Of a stretch of 57,347 nt of DNA, positions 1 to 8,530 are shown piece after piece. Position 1 is the stretch's first letter; each line of letters starts with the position of its first letter. Both the position numbers and the translations under genes were made by a program. The DNA comes from Pseudomonadota bacterium (GTDB lineage: Bacteria; Myxococcota_A; UBA9042; GCA-2863065): positions 1 through 57,347 of the forward strand of contig SXOO01000014.1 of assembly GCA_005776725.1 (NCBI GenBank), in the 5' to 3' direction. The notes below the pieces were generated by a model. The model ran no database searches and was not told where the DNA came from. It saw only the letters and a program-made list of their open reading frames with translations.

Positions 1-761
<761 letters not shown>

Positions 762-762
<1 letters not shown>

Positions 763-1307
763 TGGCGACCCTCGGGGTTCTCGCCCTTCAGGGAGGGTTC
801 GAGGCGCACCAGCGCGCCGCGGAGTCCCTTGGACACCGCACCCGCCGGGTGCGCACGCCCGAGGACCTCCAGGACCTCGACGGGCTCATCCTGCCGGGCG
901 GCGAGAGCACCGTGATGCTGAAGCTCGCGACGCTGGGCGGGCTCGACGCACCGCTCGACGCCTTCGTCCGCTCCGGGCGCCCGGTGCTCGCCACGTGCGC
1001 CGGCCTCATTCTGGCGGCGCGCACGGTCCTGGGCCCCGCGCAGCGCAGCTTCGGCTGGCTGGACGTCACCGTCCGCAGGAACGGCTGGGGACGCCAGCTC
1101 GACAGCTTCGAGGGCACTGCGGACGACACCACCGTCCCGCTGGTCTTCATCCGCGCGCCGCGAATCGAGGCGGTCGGCGACGTCGAGGTGCTCCTTCGGC
1201 TCAACGGCGAGCCCGTGATGGTCCGTCAGGGCCGCGTCTTCGGCGCCACGTTCCACCCCGAGCTCACGAGCGACCTGCGCATTCACCGCCAGGTCTTCGG
1301 CACCTGA
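762..1307 (+). CDS. pdxT: Pyridoxal 5'-phosphate synthase glutaminase subunit PdxT
   Basis: Class I glutamine amidotransferase that releases ammonia from glutamine for PdxS in the R5P-dependent PLP pathway. The protein has 181 residues, close to the usual 185-200. It shows the oxyanion block LPGGEST (45-51), the nucleophile Cys79 in ATCAGLIL, and the His165/Glu167 pair in FHPELT, so the catalytic triad is complete. The start is the ATG at 762, which shares one base with the pdxS stop; the frame is open further upstream, but that stretch is antiparallel to pdxS coding and unlikely to be translated. Together with the preceding gene it forms the standard pdxST pair. Confidence 0.97.
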
Positions 1308-1359
1308 GCCGCCGCCGTCACGTCGTCCCCAACCGCTGCCTTTCCGCAGGAGACTCGAG

Positions 1360-2067
1360 ATGCGCGACCCAATCCCCGGCGCTGAGTCGAGGCCCGGAGC
1401 CGCGGGGGCCGAGCTGGTCCTCGTGCGCCACGGGGAGACCACCGGAGAGTCCCGCGTCCGGCTGAACGGCCGCACGGACGTGCCGTTGTCCGAGGTGGGC
1501 CGTGCGCAAATGCGCCGGGTAGCGGCGGCGCTGGCCGGAGAGTCCTTTGACAGGGTGCTCACCACGCCGCTCCTCCGCGCGCGAGAGAGCGCCGCGATCG
1601 CATGGCCAACGGGGCCGGCTGTGGGGGTGCCGGCCTTCATCGAGGTCGACTTCGGGAACTGGGAGACGCTCACGTACGGCGAAGCCCAGGCGCGGGACCC
1701 GCACCTCTTCGAGCCAGACCCGGAGGCCGCGGCCAGCGTCCTTCGGCCGGTGCGAGACGCGGCGTTCCGTTACCCGGGCGGAGAGTCTCGCGAGGGCTTC
1801 AGGGCCCGGATCGCCGGCGCGGTCCAGACCTGGCTGGCGATGGGGCGCTTTCGAAGCGCCGAGAGCCCGGGCGGCCGCTGTCTCGCGGTGCTCCACAAGG
1901 GCAGCATCCGGGCCGCGCTGGGCGCGCTCCTCGGGCCGAACGGCTTCGCCGTGGAGTGCGACCTGGCCTCGATCCATCGCCTGGTCCTGGATCCCGTGAG
2001 CGGCGCGTGGACCCCCGTCGCGCTGAACGACGTGGCCCACCTCCACCCGGACCTGCACCTGCCCTGA
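1360..2067 (+). CDS. Histidine phosphatase family protein (phosphoglycerate mutase-like)
   Basis: A 235-residue branch-1 histidine phosphatase. The phosphohistidine motif LVRHGET holds His24. It is followed by an Arg-rich substrate pocket (NGRTDVPLSEVGRAQ), the acid-containing block EVDFGNWETLTYGE, a GGES segment, and a second histidine in LHKGSIRAALG near the C-terminus. A ribosome site AGGAG lies 7 bases before the ATG. Substrate cannot be told from sequence; relatives include cobalamin-pathway alpha-ribazole phosphatase and broad sugar-phosphate phosphatases. It sits 52 bp after pdxT on the same strand and may be co-transcribed. An alternative is a cofactor-dependent phosphoglycerate mutase, but the length and weak C-terminal motif favour a phosphatase. 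Confidence 0.88.
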   Translation: MRDPIPGAESRPGAAGAELVLVRHGETTGESRVRLNGRTDVPLSEVGRAQMRRVAAALAGESFDRVLTTPLLRARESAAIAWPTGPAVGVPAFIEVDFGNWETLTYGEAQARDPHLFEPDPEAAASVLRPVRDAAFRYPGGESREGFRARIAGAVQTWLAMGRFRSAESPGGRCLAVLHKGSIRAALGALLGPNGFAVECDLASIHRLVLDPVSGAWTPVALNDVAHLHPDLHLP

Positions 2068-2084
2068 GCGATGCGCCGGCGAAT

Positions 2085-2234
2085 TTACCGCCGAAGCTGA
2101 GCGAGCTTGGCGCTGACGAACTTGTCGAGCGCGGTCTCCTGCCGGCCGCGCGCCAGGTTCGGCAACAGGGCCACCGCGCCGCCCCGGCGGCGCGCGAACT
2201 GGAGGCCGAAGTACGTCGCGAATGCCGCGGTCTC
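2085..2234 (-). pseudogene. C-terminal relic of a B12-binding radical SAM gene
   Basis: Read on the minus strand, 49 codons ending in TAA (2087-2085) match the last 49 residues of the intact radical SAM protein at 8531-10039 without gaps. Forty-two of 49 residues are identical, including the block ARGRQETALDKFVSAKLA. Similarity stops abruptly near 2234, and no radical SAM core lies upstream, so this is a 3'-end fragment. It starts 17 bp after the convergent phosphatase gene. The divergence (7 substitutions) argues for an old paralogue or partial duplication rather than a fresh target duplication. Everything between the two copies (2.2-8.5 kb) has an accessory, mobile character. Confidence 0.85.
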
Positions 2235-2640
2235 GTCTTCAGGTCGGCCAGTTCTAGAGCGAAACCGCCTTGATCGGCCGACCTAAGCATGCATTGATGA
2301 GAAGAACCTATCAACAACAGAACCTACCTCCGACGAAGCCCTTGGGTCCAAGGAGAGCACCCGCTTCGACGCTTCGAGCCGCGGTAGGACCGCGCCAACA
2401 CTATGACGGGGCATGGGTCGAGGCCAGGTCCGCCATTCCAGCCCGAAGGACGTCAACGCAGCCATCGATCCCCGGCCGTGCCCGGCCTGCGACGAGGTCC
2501 CCGAGCCACCCAGTGAACCGGATGGCGGTGAATTACATGCCGCCCCTGGAACCGATCGGGTCGAGCTGCGATGCCCGCAAGTCCAAAGCGCGGCGCAAAG
2601 TCCCTTGCGCTTTCGAGCGACCGCCCCCTAACGTAGGCAA
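2235..2640. other. Noncoding stretch at the relic breakpoint
   Basis: No credible gene is visible here. A perfect 8-bp inverted repeat, GGTCGGCC (2242-2249) and GGCCGACC (2276-2283) with a 26-base loop, lies just beyond the point where similarity to the radical SAM gene ends. The rest shows no recognisable protein in any frame. It should contain the promoter of the CHAP gene that starts at 2641, but no clear -35/-10 pair was found. Confidence 0.5.
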
Positions 2641-3516
2641 ATGCTGGACCGCACACCGTTTCCTCCTGCCGCCTTGCGCCCCGATGCTCCGGAGCGCGCC
2701 CCTTCTTCCGCCGTGGCCGGCCAGAGCCTTCAAAGCCTCGGCTACGACGCTGGCGCCCGGGCGTTGTCTCCGCGTATGGAAGCGGCTGGTATGCGATCTG
2801 GCGGTGCGCTCGAGGCCGCGGCGAAAGAGCCTGTGTGGACGCCGGCCCCGACATTGGCGGAGGTCGCCGCGGGCGCCCTACTGAAGCTAGGCCACGAAGG
2901 GCCCGCCGTGGAGGCGGTGCAGGAGCTCCTGAAGCTGACGGTGACCGGCCGATTCGACGCGCGAATGCAGGACGCCGTACACGATTTCCAGCTGGTGAAC
3001 GGGGTGTCGCCGGTCTCGAAGACCGTTGGTGCGGGGACACTCCGCGCCTTGAAGCGCAAGGGCACGTTGAAAGGCAAAGAGGCAAGCCTGCGAGCGGACA
3101 TCGTCGAGACGGCCCGTGGCGAGATCGGGACACGCGAAGGCGGCGTGAACGCCGGCGAGGCGCAGAAGTACCAGAGGTTCTTCAAGCGCGGACCCGAGGA
3201 GTGGTGCGCGGATTTCGTGTCATGGGTCTACACGCACGCCGGCAAGAAGATGAACCAGTCGTCCGTGACTGAGATCGTCCGCCAGATGAAGAAAGCCAAA
3301 CGCTGGAAGACGTCCAAGCCGCTCCCGGGAGACATGGTGATCTTCGACTGGAACGGCGACGGGTCCGGTGACCACATCGGTCTGGTCGAAAAGGTGAACA
3401 AAGACGGGTCTGTAAAGACCATCGAGGGAAATACGCCTCACCCGACGACGCGTAAACACGGCGTCTGGGAGAAGGACCGCGAGAAGAGCGTGATCCTAGG
3501 CTACGGACGTCCCTGA
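2641..3516 (+). CDS. CHAP-domain cell-wall amidase-like protein with peptidoglycan-binding domain and N-terminal GY motif
   Basis: A 291-residue protein. Residues 1-70 are low-complexity and lack a Sec signal, but carry GYDAGARALSP at 34-44. Residues about 80-140 resemble a PG_binding_1 domain (GHEGPAVEAVQELLKL, then QDAVHDFQ). Residues about 150-290 form a CHAP-type amidase/endopeptidase with the expected Cys-His-Asn set: Cys189 in EEWCADFVSW, His245 in SGDHIGLVE and Asn264 in IEGNT. The fold predicts cleavage of peptidoglycan peptide or amide bonds. The M15-like protein at 10107-10874 has the same GY motif at exactly the same residue numbers, which suggests a common export or loading route for both. 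The ATG has only a weak ribosome site. Confidence 0.85.
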   Translation: MLDRTPFPPAALRPDAPERAPSSAVAGQSLQSLGYDAGARALSPRMEAAGMRSGGALEAAAKEPVWTPAPTLAEVAAGALLKLGHEGPAVEAVQELLKLTVTGRFDARMQDAVHDFQLVNGVSPVSKTVGAGTLRALKRKGTLKGKEASLRADIVETARGEIGTREGGVNAGEAQKYQRFFKRGPEEWCADFVSWVYTHAGKKMNQSSVTEIVRQMKKAKRWKTSKPLPGDMVIFDWNGDGSGDHIGLVEKVNKDGSVKTIEGNTPHPTTRKHGVWEKDREKSVILGYGRP

Positions 3517-3585
3517 CCACTGCGGCACGGTGGTGGGGTGAGCTTCACGTTGCCGAGGCGATGACAGCACCACGTGTGACGCGGA

Positions 3586-3621
3586 GATCCGTGTACGTCC
3601 GACCGCTTCGATCCGTATACG
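3586..3621. repeat. Two near-identical 12-mers
   Basis: GATCCGTGTACG (3586-3597) and GATCCGTATACG (3610-3621) lie 24 bp apart in direct orientation with one mismatch. They are in a gene-free stretch between the CHAP gene and the IS110 relic. They could be a protein-binding site or debris of an old element end. Chance is not excluded. Confidence 0.3.
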
Positions 3622-3731
3622 GGCTTCGTGCGCGTTTCCGCGTGGTGCGGAGCGTCAGGAGGGGGTGTCGGGTCGCCGTGGGCGTCGCAGGGTCTTGGCT
3701 TGGGACGGGCTGTTCTGAGCAACCGTCTTGT

Positions 3732-3947
3732 TCAGGTTTCTGGGGCAGTCGGCGCCGCCGTGTCGGCGGCCGTTCTCATAGTGGCGTTGAGGTGGATGAG
3801 CAGCTTCCTCATGACCGCCACGAGCGCGACCTTCTTGAGCTTGCCGCATGCGACGAGACGGGCGTAGAAGGCCCTCAGGTGCAGGTTCCAGCCGATGCCT
3901 GCGAGGGCGGCCATGTAGACGGCGCACCGAGCTCGTGTTCTTCCGCC
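3732..3947 (-). pseudogene. IS110-family transposase relic (C-terminal part)
   Basis: The minus-strand translation contains GGRTRARCAVYMAALAGIGW, then an RAFYARLVACGKLKKVAL block and MRKLLIHLNA. This matches the C-terminal (Transposase_20) end of IS110/IS1111-type transposases, where the usual text is of the form RALYMAAL..FY.RL...GKPKKVAL.ACMRKLL.ILN. The catalytic N-terminal DEDD half is missing: the frame breaks upstream, and no matching sequence was found on the far side of the IS66-like element. It is therefore a decayed remnant, not an active element. The family call rests on recalled consensus only. Confidence 0.7.
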
Positions 3948-4055
3948 TGCGTGAACCGGTGCGGGGACGTGCGAGCGCGTGGGGCGCATCCCGCGGGTTC
4001 TTGGGTGTGCCCCCGGCGCTTCGGGCCGCAGTCGAGCAGGCACGTCGCGTGCGAG

Positions 4056-4063
4056 TCAGCGGA
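4056..4063. repeat. Left 8-bp target-site duplication of the IS66-like element
   Basis: TCAGCGGA directly abuts the left inverted repeat and recurs directly after the right one (7821-7828). Eight bases is the target duplication size known for the IS66 family. Confidence 0.85.
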
Positions 4064-4085
4064 CTACTGTTCCAGCAACTGTGAC
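4064..4085 (+). repeat. Left terminal inverted repeat
   Basis: This 22-bp end begins CTACTGTTCC and closes AACTGTGAC. It pairs with 7799-7820 in reverse complement with two mismatches (A/G at position 11 and C/T at position 13). Confidence 0.88.
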
Positions 4086-4234
4086 GACCCCTTGGACGGA
4101 CCGAAGTTCGCGACCGAGTAGTCAGCACCGCCGGTGATCTGGCCACGCGTCGCGACCTTCAGCGGTCGACGGGGGCGGCGGGCTGAAATCGTTCGAGCTG
4201 GCTGATTTCGCGCCGGCCTGAGTACGTTAGGGGC

Positions 4235-5137
4235 GTGAAGAACCCCTCCCCCGCAACCGAGCTGACGTTCAAGGGCCGCACCTTCGGCCGTGAGGAGGTC
4301 GGGCTCGTCCGAGATCTGGTCTCGTCTTACCCCGCGCTCAGCCGCCAAGAGCTCGCGAACACGGCGTGTGAGCTGCTGGGCTGGCGTCGGCCGGGGGGTG
4401 GACTCAAGACGTGGGAGTGCAAGGATTTCCTCGAGGTTCTGGAGGAGCGCGGCCTGCTGACTCTGCCCACGCTCCGGGCCACGGGCAGGCCGGTCGGCCG
4501 GCGGACGCGTGTGGAACGGACCGCCGCCGGTGAAACCGGTGAGCTCATTGAAGGCAGCGTTCGCGACGTCGCGCCGGTGACACTGCGGCTGGTGCAGGAG
4601 GCCGAGGATCGGGCTTTGTGGCGGGAGCTGGTCGACCGCCACCACTATCTCGGCCACGAAGTGCCCTTCGGTGCTCACCTCCGCTACTTCGTCGAGGTCG
4701 CCGGTCCCCGGCCCGGGGTCGCCGGCTGTGTGCAGCTCTCGAGTCCGGCGTGGCGCATGCAGTGTCGTGACAGCTGGATCGGCTGGGACGACGCGACGCG
4801 AGGACGGAACTTGCAGCGTATCGTGAGCAACAGCCGGCTGCTCCTCCTGCCCTGGGTTCGCGTCCGCAACCTGGCGAGCACCACGTTGGCCCTGGTGGCG
4901 CAGAGCTTCCCCGGCACGTGGGAGGAGCGGTTCGGCGTGCGGCCGGTCTTGCTCGAGACGTTGGTGGACACCACGCGTTTTCGCGGGGTCTGCTACCGAG
5001 CGGCAAACTGGTTGCCGCTGGGGACGACCACCGGCCGCGGCCGTATGGACCGGGCGCACGAGCGGCACGGTGACGCCCCCAAGATGGTCCTGGTGTTTCC
5101 GCTGCAACGCGACGCGCGGGACCAGCTCCGAGCATGA
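4235..5137 (+). CDS. DruA-like DUF4338 protein, passenger of the IS66-like element
   Basis: A 300-residue protein matching DUF4338, the family of Druantia defence protein DruA. Typical blocks are DRHHYLGHE (about 133-141), a GCVQLSSPAWRMQCRD region followed by IGW, RNLQRIVSNSRLLLLPWV, VRPVLLETLVD, and RFRGVCYRAANWLPLGTTTG followed by GR. The biochemical function of the family is not established. None of the other Druantia genes is present, so a complete defence system is not implied. It starts at GTG 4235 and its stop overlaps the tnpC start as ATGA, so the two are translationally coupled. This placement suggests a role in transposition or in element maintenance. Confidence 0.88.
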   Translation: MKNPSPATELTFKGRTFGREEVGLVRDLVSSYPALSRQELANTACELLGWRRPGGGLKTWECKDFLEVLEERGLLTLPTLRATGRPVGRRTRVERTAAGETGELIEGSVRDVAPVTLRLVQEAEDRALWRELVDRHHYLGHEVPFGAHLRYFVEVAGPRPGVAGCVQLSSPAWRMQCRDSWIGWDDATRGRNLQRIVSNSRLLLLPWVRVRNLASTTLALVAQSFPGTWEERFGVRPVLLETLVDTTRFRGVCYRAANWLPLGTTTGRGRMDRAHERHGDAPKMVLVFPLQRDARDQLRA

Positions 5138-6954
5138 GCTCGTCGAACGCGCCGAAGCAGCGGCCTCCCTGCAACAGGCCACACATCGACGTCACGCTGG
5201 ACGATCTGCGCCGGCTCCGGCGGCGCATCGAGCAGAAGCAGCTCGAGCCGAACGACTGGGCCCTGGTCGGTGCCCTGGTCTCGAAGCAGATCGCGCGCGC
5301 CGAGGCCCAGTTGGACCGCGTGCTCGCCAAGATCGGGGCGAAGGCGAAGGCGGCGGACGACTCTCCACCGTCGCCCCCGGCAGGGGGTGAGGCGCCGGAG
5401 GCCGGCGAGTCACCGAAGCCCGAGGCGCAGAGTGCCGCGGTGAGCGACAACGGCGAGCCGACGGCCTCAACCGGAGCGGAGGGCCTCTCGGGCCGGAAGC
5501 GGCCCAAGAGGGGCCACGGCCGGAACGGTGCGCGCGCCTACCGTTCGGCGCAGCACCTCCTCCACGCGCTGGCGGCCGGCGTGATCGGCGCACTGTGCTC
5601 GGGTTGCCGCCGGAGCAGGATGTCGCGCTACCGGGAGAAGCACGTGGTCCGCCTCTTCGGTCAGCCCCTGTTCGCCGCCGAAGTGCACCGCTACGAGCAG
5701 GCGCGGTGTCGACAGTGCACACGACTCGTCAGCGCCAGCGGTCCGCCCCACGTCGATCAGGGCATCGGTAGCGACTACATCCGCTACGACCCCTCCGCGG
5801 CCGCGATGCTCATGGTCATGCACTACTTCGCCGGAGCCCCCTTCAAGCGCTTGGAGTCCCTGCACGCCGGCTGGGGCATCCCGTTCAGCGACGCGAACCA
5901 GTGGCAGCTCGTCAATGAGGCCGACGACCGGCTCCTGCCGCTCTACAAGGCGCTCGAGAGGCACGCGATCCAGAAGGCCACGAGCTTCCGGATCGACCAC
6001 ACGGGCTCCAAGGTGATCGCCCTCCAGAAGCAGATCGCCGCCGAGATCTCGGCGCTCGAGGCGCTGGGCGAGTCGGTCAAGGACGTCCGGACGGGCATCA
6101 ACGCCACGGGGATCTACTGGGAGACCCCGGACGGACCCGTTATCCTCTTCTATACGGGACGCCATCACGCCGGTGAGATCGTGGACCAGCTCCTGCGCCA
6201 TCGCCACGCCACGGGCCTGAGGCTGGTGAAATGCAGTGACGGCGCCTCCAAGAACTTCGACCATGTGCACGGCGACACGCTCGTGGAGGCCACCTGCAAC
6301 GCTCACGCGCTCCTGAAGTTTCGGGCGATCAAGGACAAGTACCCCGCCGAGTACGCGGCAGCGGGGGCCGTCTACAAGAGGGTCTTCGACAACGACGACG
6401 AGGCCGCGCGCCTGGGGCTCTCGCCCGAGGGACGACTGCTCCACCACCGGCAGCACTCGAAGCCGCTGATGCTGGAGCTCAAGAGAATGTGCGAGACGAA
6501 GCTGCAGACCCGAACCGTCGAGCCGAACTCGCTACTCTGGGAGCCACTGAACTTCGTGCTCAACCAGTGGGACCGGCTGACCCGGTTCTGCGAAGCGGAG
6601 AACGTGCCGCTCGATACGAACCTGGTCGAGCAGGCGCTCATCATGCCGGTCCGCTACCTGGCCGGCTCGTTCAACTACCACACGCAGGACGGCGCCGCGG
6701 TCGGCGACCACGCGATGTCGCTCATTGCCACCGCGCGCAAGAGCGACATCGAACCCGTCGCCTACCTCACCGAGTGCCTCCGCTGCCACGAGGATCTCGC
6801 CAAGAGACCCGAGCACTATCTGCCCTGGGTGTACCGAGAGCGCCTCCAACAAAACAGCGACACCGGCCCGTCGCCGGGGGACGGCGCCCGAAGGGCCCCC
6901 CGCGACAACAGTCGTACCCCCGGTGCTCCGCCAGCACTCGCCGCCGCCGCGTAG
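5134..6954 (+). CDS. tnpC: IS66-family transposase TnpC
   Basis: A 606-residue DDE transposase. The N-terminal third is charged and disordered. Residues about 150-205 form an IS66 zinc-finger-like region with Cys pairs (LCSGCRR and RCRQCTR). The catalytic core follows: FRIDHTGSKV, GPVILFYTGRHHAGEIVDQL, then LVKCSDGASKNFD, ATCNAHALLKF, and the C-terminal block DTNLVEQALIMPVRYLAGSF leading to SLIATARKSDIEP. No stop or frameshift was seen. The ATG lies within the ATGA overlap with the DruA-like gene, unlike ordinary IS66 elements where tnpB precedes tnpC. Confidence 0.93.
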   Translation: MSSSNAPKQRPPCNRPHIDVTLDDLRRLRRRIEQKQLEPNDWALVGALVSKQIARAEAQLDRVLAKIGAKAKAADDSPPSPPAGGEAPEAGESPKPEAQSAAVSDNGEPTASTGAEGLSGRKRPKRGHGRNGARAYRSAQHLLHALAAGVIGALCSGCRRSRMSRYREKHVVRLFGQPLFAAEVHRYEQARCRQCTRLVSASGPPHVDQGIGSDYIRYDPSAAAMLMVMHYFAGAPFKRLESLHAGWGIPFSDANQWQLVNEADDRLLPLYKALERHAIQKATSFRIDHTGSKVIALQKQIAAEISALEALGESVKDVRTGINATGIYWETPDGPVILFYTGRHHAGEIVDQLLRHRHATGLRLVKCSDGASKNFDHVHGDTLVEATCNAHALLKFRAIKDKYPAEYAAAGAVYKRVFDNDDEAARLGLSPEGRLLHHRQHSKPLMLELKRMCETKLQTRTVEPNSLLWEPLNFVLNQWDRLTRFCEAENVPLDTNLVEQALIMPVRYLAGSFNYHTQDGAAVGDHAMSLIATARKSDIEPVAYLTECLRCHEDLAKRPEHYLPWVYRERLQQNSDTGPSPGDGARRAPRDNSRTPGAPPALAAAA

Positions 6955-6995
6955 CCCGCCCTTCGGCACCGTGCCCCCGTGACGGGTCGAGGACC

Positions 6996-7322
6996 CTACG
7001 CGACCTTCCGCCAGAGGTCGGGGAAGGCGCAGTTCGCAGGGTCGCCGCCCCAGAGCAACACCTGAAGCTCGCGGGCGAGCAGAGGGGAACAGGGTTGGGT
7101 GCCATCCCCGGCGGGCCACGCGCTGAAGCGTCCCTTGGACAATCGCTTCGTGCACAGCCAAAACCCGGACCCGTCATAGTAAAGGACCCTCAGCATGTGC
7201 CGCTGGCGGTTCCGGAACACGAAAAACGCACCGTCCATCGGCTCCTTCTGCAGCACCAGCCGGGCGACAGCCGCCGTGCCGTCGATCCCCCGCCGGAAGC
7301 TGATCGACTCGTGCATGATCAC
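6996..7322 (-). CDS. tnpB: IS66 accessory protein TnpB
   Basis: A 108-residue protein of the IS66 Orf2 family. The diagnostic text is present: FRRGIDGTAAVARLVLQKEP, then GAFFVFRNRQRHMLRVLYYD and GFWLCTKRLSKGRFSAWP. TnpB is needed with TnpA for full IS66 transposition, though its activity is not defined. It starts at GTG 7322, 27 bp after the stop of tnpA. It is transcribed toward tnpC, the reverse of the usual arrangement. Confidence 0.9.
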   Translation of the reverse strand: MIMHESISFRRGIDGTAAVARLVLQKEPMDGAFFVFRNRQRHMLRVLYYDGSGFWLCTKRLSKGRFSAWPAGDGTQPCSPLLARELQVLLWGGDPANCAFPDLWRKVA

Positions 7323-7349
7323 TACGCTTGCGTTCGGCGGAACTCTGAA

Positions 7350-7736
7350 TCACGGCCTCTCTCCCGCCGTACCCAGGACCGACGACAGCAGCCAGAGCGC
7401 CTCCGCGGTCTGAGCGAACAGCCGAACTCTCAGGCCGGTTGGCGTCTCGACCTCCGCGAACGGTTGCGCCGACACCACGGGCGCCGACAGCTCGACGCGC
7501 GTGAACGCAGGCGTGCTCCCGACTTCGGGATCCGCCGCGTCAACGGTGCTCGCCGCCAGTCGACGCCGATCCACCTTCGTGGCGCGGGATACAGCGCCCA
7601 CACCGTGGACCCCGACCGCGGCGCGCGCCCGCTTCATCAGCTCAGTCGGCGCCGGCTCTCGAACCTGCCCCTTCGCGGCCCGCCACGCATCGAACGCCGC
7701 CCCCAGTTTCGTCAGCGACTCACCCCGCATCGTCAT
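7350..7736 (-). CDS. tnpA: IS66 accessory protein TnpA
   Basis: A 128-residue protein fitting the IS66 TnpA-type accessory family. It has a helical N-terminal part (GAAFDAWRAAKGQ) that may bind DNA, and a C-terminal block VETPTGLRVRLFAQTAEALW similar to the conserved beta segment in other family members. It starts at ATG 7736, about 60 bp inside the right inverted repeat, so its promoter should lie in the element end. Followed by tnpB on the same strand. Confidence 0.75.
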   Translation of the reverse strand: MTMRGESLTKLGAAFDAWRAAKGQVREPAPTELMKRARAAVGVHGVGAVSRATKVDRRRLAASTVDAADPEVGSTPAFTRVELSAPVVSAQPFAEVETPTGLRVRLFAQTAEALWLLSSVLGTAGERP

Positions 7737-7798
7737 CCCCCTCCGGCACCCAGTGCCACGTACTGAGGGGAGGCTACATGCGGATCGAGCGTGTTTGG

Positions 7799-7820
7799 GT
7801 CACAGTTACCGGAACAGTAG
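7799..7820 (-). repeat. Right terminal inverted repeat
   Basis: The reverse complement begins CTACTGTTCC and ends AACTGTGAC, matching the left end at 20 of 22 positions. Confidence 0.88.
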
Positions 7821-7828
7821 TCAGCGGA
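7821..7828. repeat. Right 8-bp target-site duplication
   Basis: TCAGCGGA, identical to 4056-4063 and in the same orientation, directly after the right inverted repeat. Confidence 0.85.
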
Positions 7829-8063
7829 TAGGGGTCCTGACGACTCGGGTTTTCGACATCGAAGCGCTGGCGGTCCATCGCCAGCTCTGCGAGGATCGAT
7901 AAGACGAAGCAAACACCGCGTCATCAGCAAGCTCGTGGCCTAGTCGGCAGACAGCTCCTTCGAAGGTTCTAGAGTCAGCCCACTTGCACGCGGCTGCCGG
8001 CATCCGGCCGACGGCCCGTCGCATGTCGGACGCGTTCGTTGAAAGCCCAGGAAGGAAGCTCCC

Positions 8064-8396
8064 ATGCGACTATCGTCGTTGGTCGTCGGCGCCGTACTCG
8101 TCTCCAGCTCGGCCAGCTCGGACGAACTCGTCTGGACGTCGGTGGGGAAGGTGAAGTCGATTCGCTACGAGACTGCTGGCCGGATCTACTTCGCCGCCAG
8201 CCAGGCCAATCTTTGTGGAGAACGAAATACTACATGTGCTGTTCATAACTATGATTAGATTCTCCACTTATATACGTCGCTTCTACTGTCCGCGATGGCC
8301 AATGACTACGAGGTCAGAATCGTTGCCGGCGAGTGCGGCAAGACCGACATGGGGCTAGCGGCCGAAGTCGATAAGCTCATGATCGTGCGACCCTGA
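8064..8396 (+). pseudogene. Small secreted protein gene interrupted by an in-frame amber stop
   Basis: From ATG 8064, after a ribosome site AGGAAGG, the frame encodes a signal-like start (MRLSSLVVGAVLVSSSASS) and then text such as SIRYETAGRIYFAASQANLC. It hits TAG at 8256-8258 after 64 codons. The same frame then continues without interruption for 45 codons (SLLLSAMANDYEVRIVAGEC, later AAEVDKLMIVRP) to TGA 8394-8396. Both halves look coding, so this appears to be one protein of about 110 residues broken by a nonsense mutation. The stretch from about 8210 to 8285 is AT-rich for this region. No family was recognised. A recent mutation, a sequencing error or stop readthrough are the alternatives. 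Confidence 0.6.
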
Positions 8397-8530
8397 GCGC
8401 ACGTCCGAGACCGCCTGTGCAGCGTGGCGTTGGTGCACGGCTCCGGTTGACCCGTTGCCATCGTGACGTTGCTGACGTTTCGCCTCGTCTTCAGCCCGCC
8501 TCTACGGCAGACCGAGGGCTTGTGCCTCGA

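Larger units (their letters stand above)
4064..7820. mobile_element. IS66-like element (3757 bp) with a DruA-like gene
   Basis: The element is bounded by 22-bp terminal inverted repeats (20/22 identical) starting CTACTGTTCC, flanked by a perfect 8-bp direct repeat TCAGCGGA. It holds four genes: a DUF4338/DruA-like gene and tnpC on the plus strand, convergent with tnpA and tnpB on the minus strand. Canonical IS66 elements carry tnpA, tnpB and tnpC in one direction and usually begin GTAA, so both the gene order and the end sequence are atypical. The perfect target duplication and open frames argue for a relatively recent and possibly still functional insertion, placed next to an IS110 relic. 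Confidence 0.88.

Noticed and set aside
4235..5137. Druantia anti-phage system
   Set aside because: Only a DruA-like gene is present. No DruB-E genes are nearby, and the gene lies inside a transposon.
2251..7974. Shared 9-mer GTTCTAGAG at 2251 and 7966
   Set aside because: The flanks are not similar; most likely chance.
7829..8063. Other half of the IS110 transposase beyond the IS66-like element
   Set aside because: No frame shows the DEDD N-terminal motifs, so the IS66-like element does not simply split an IS110 gene.
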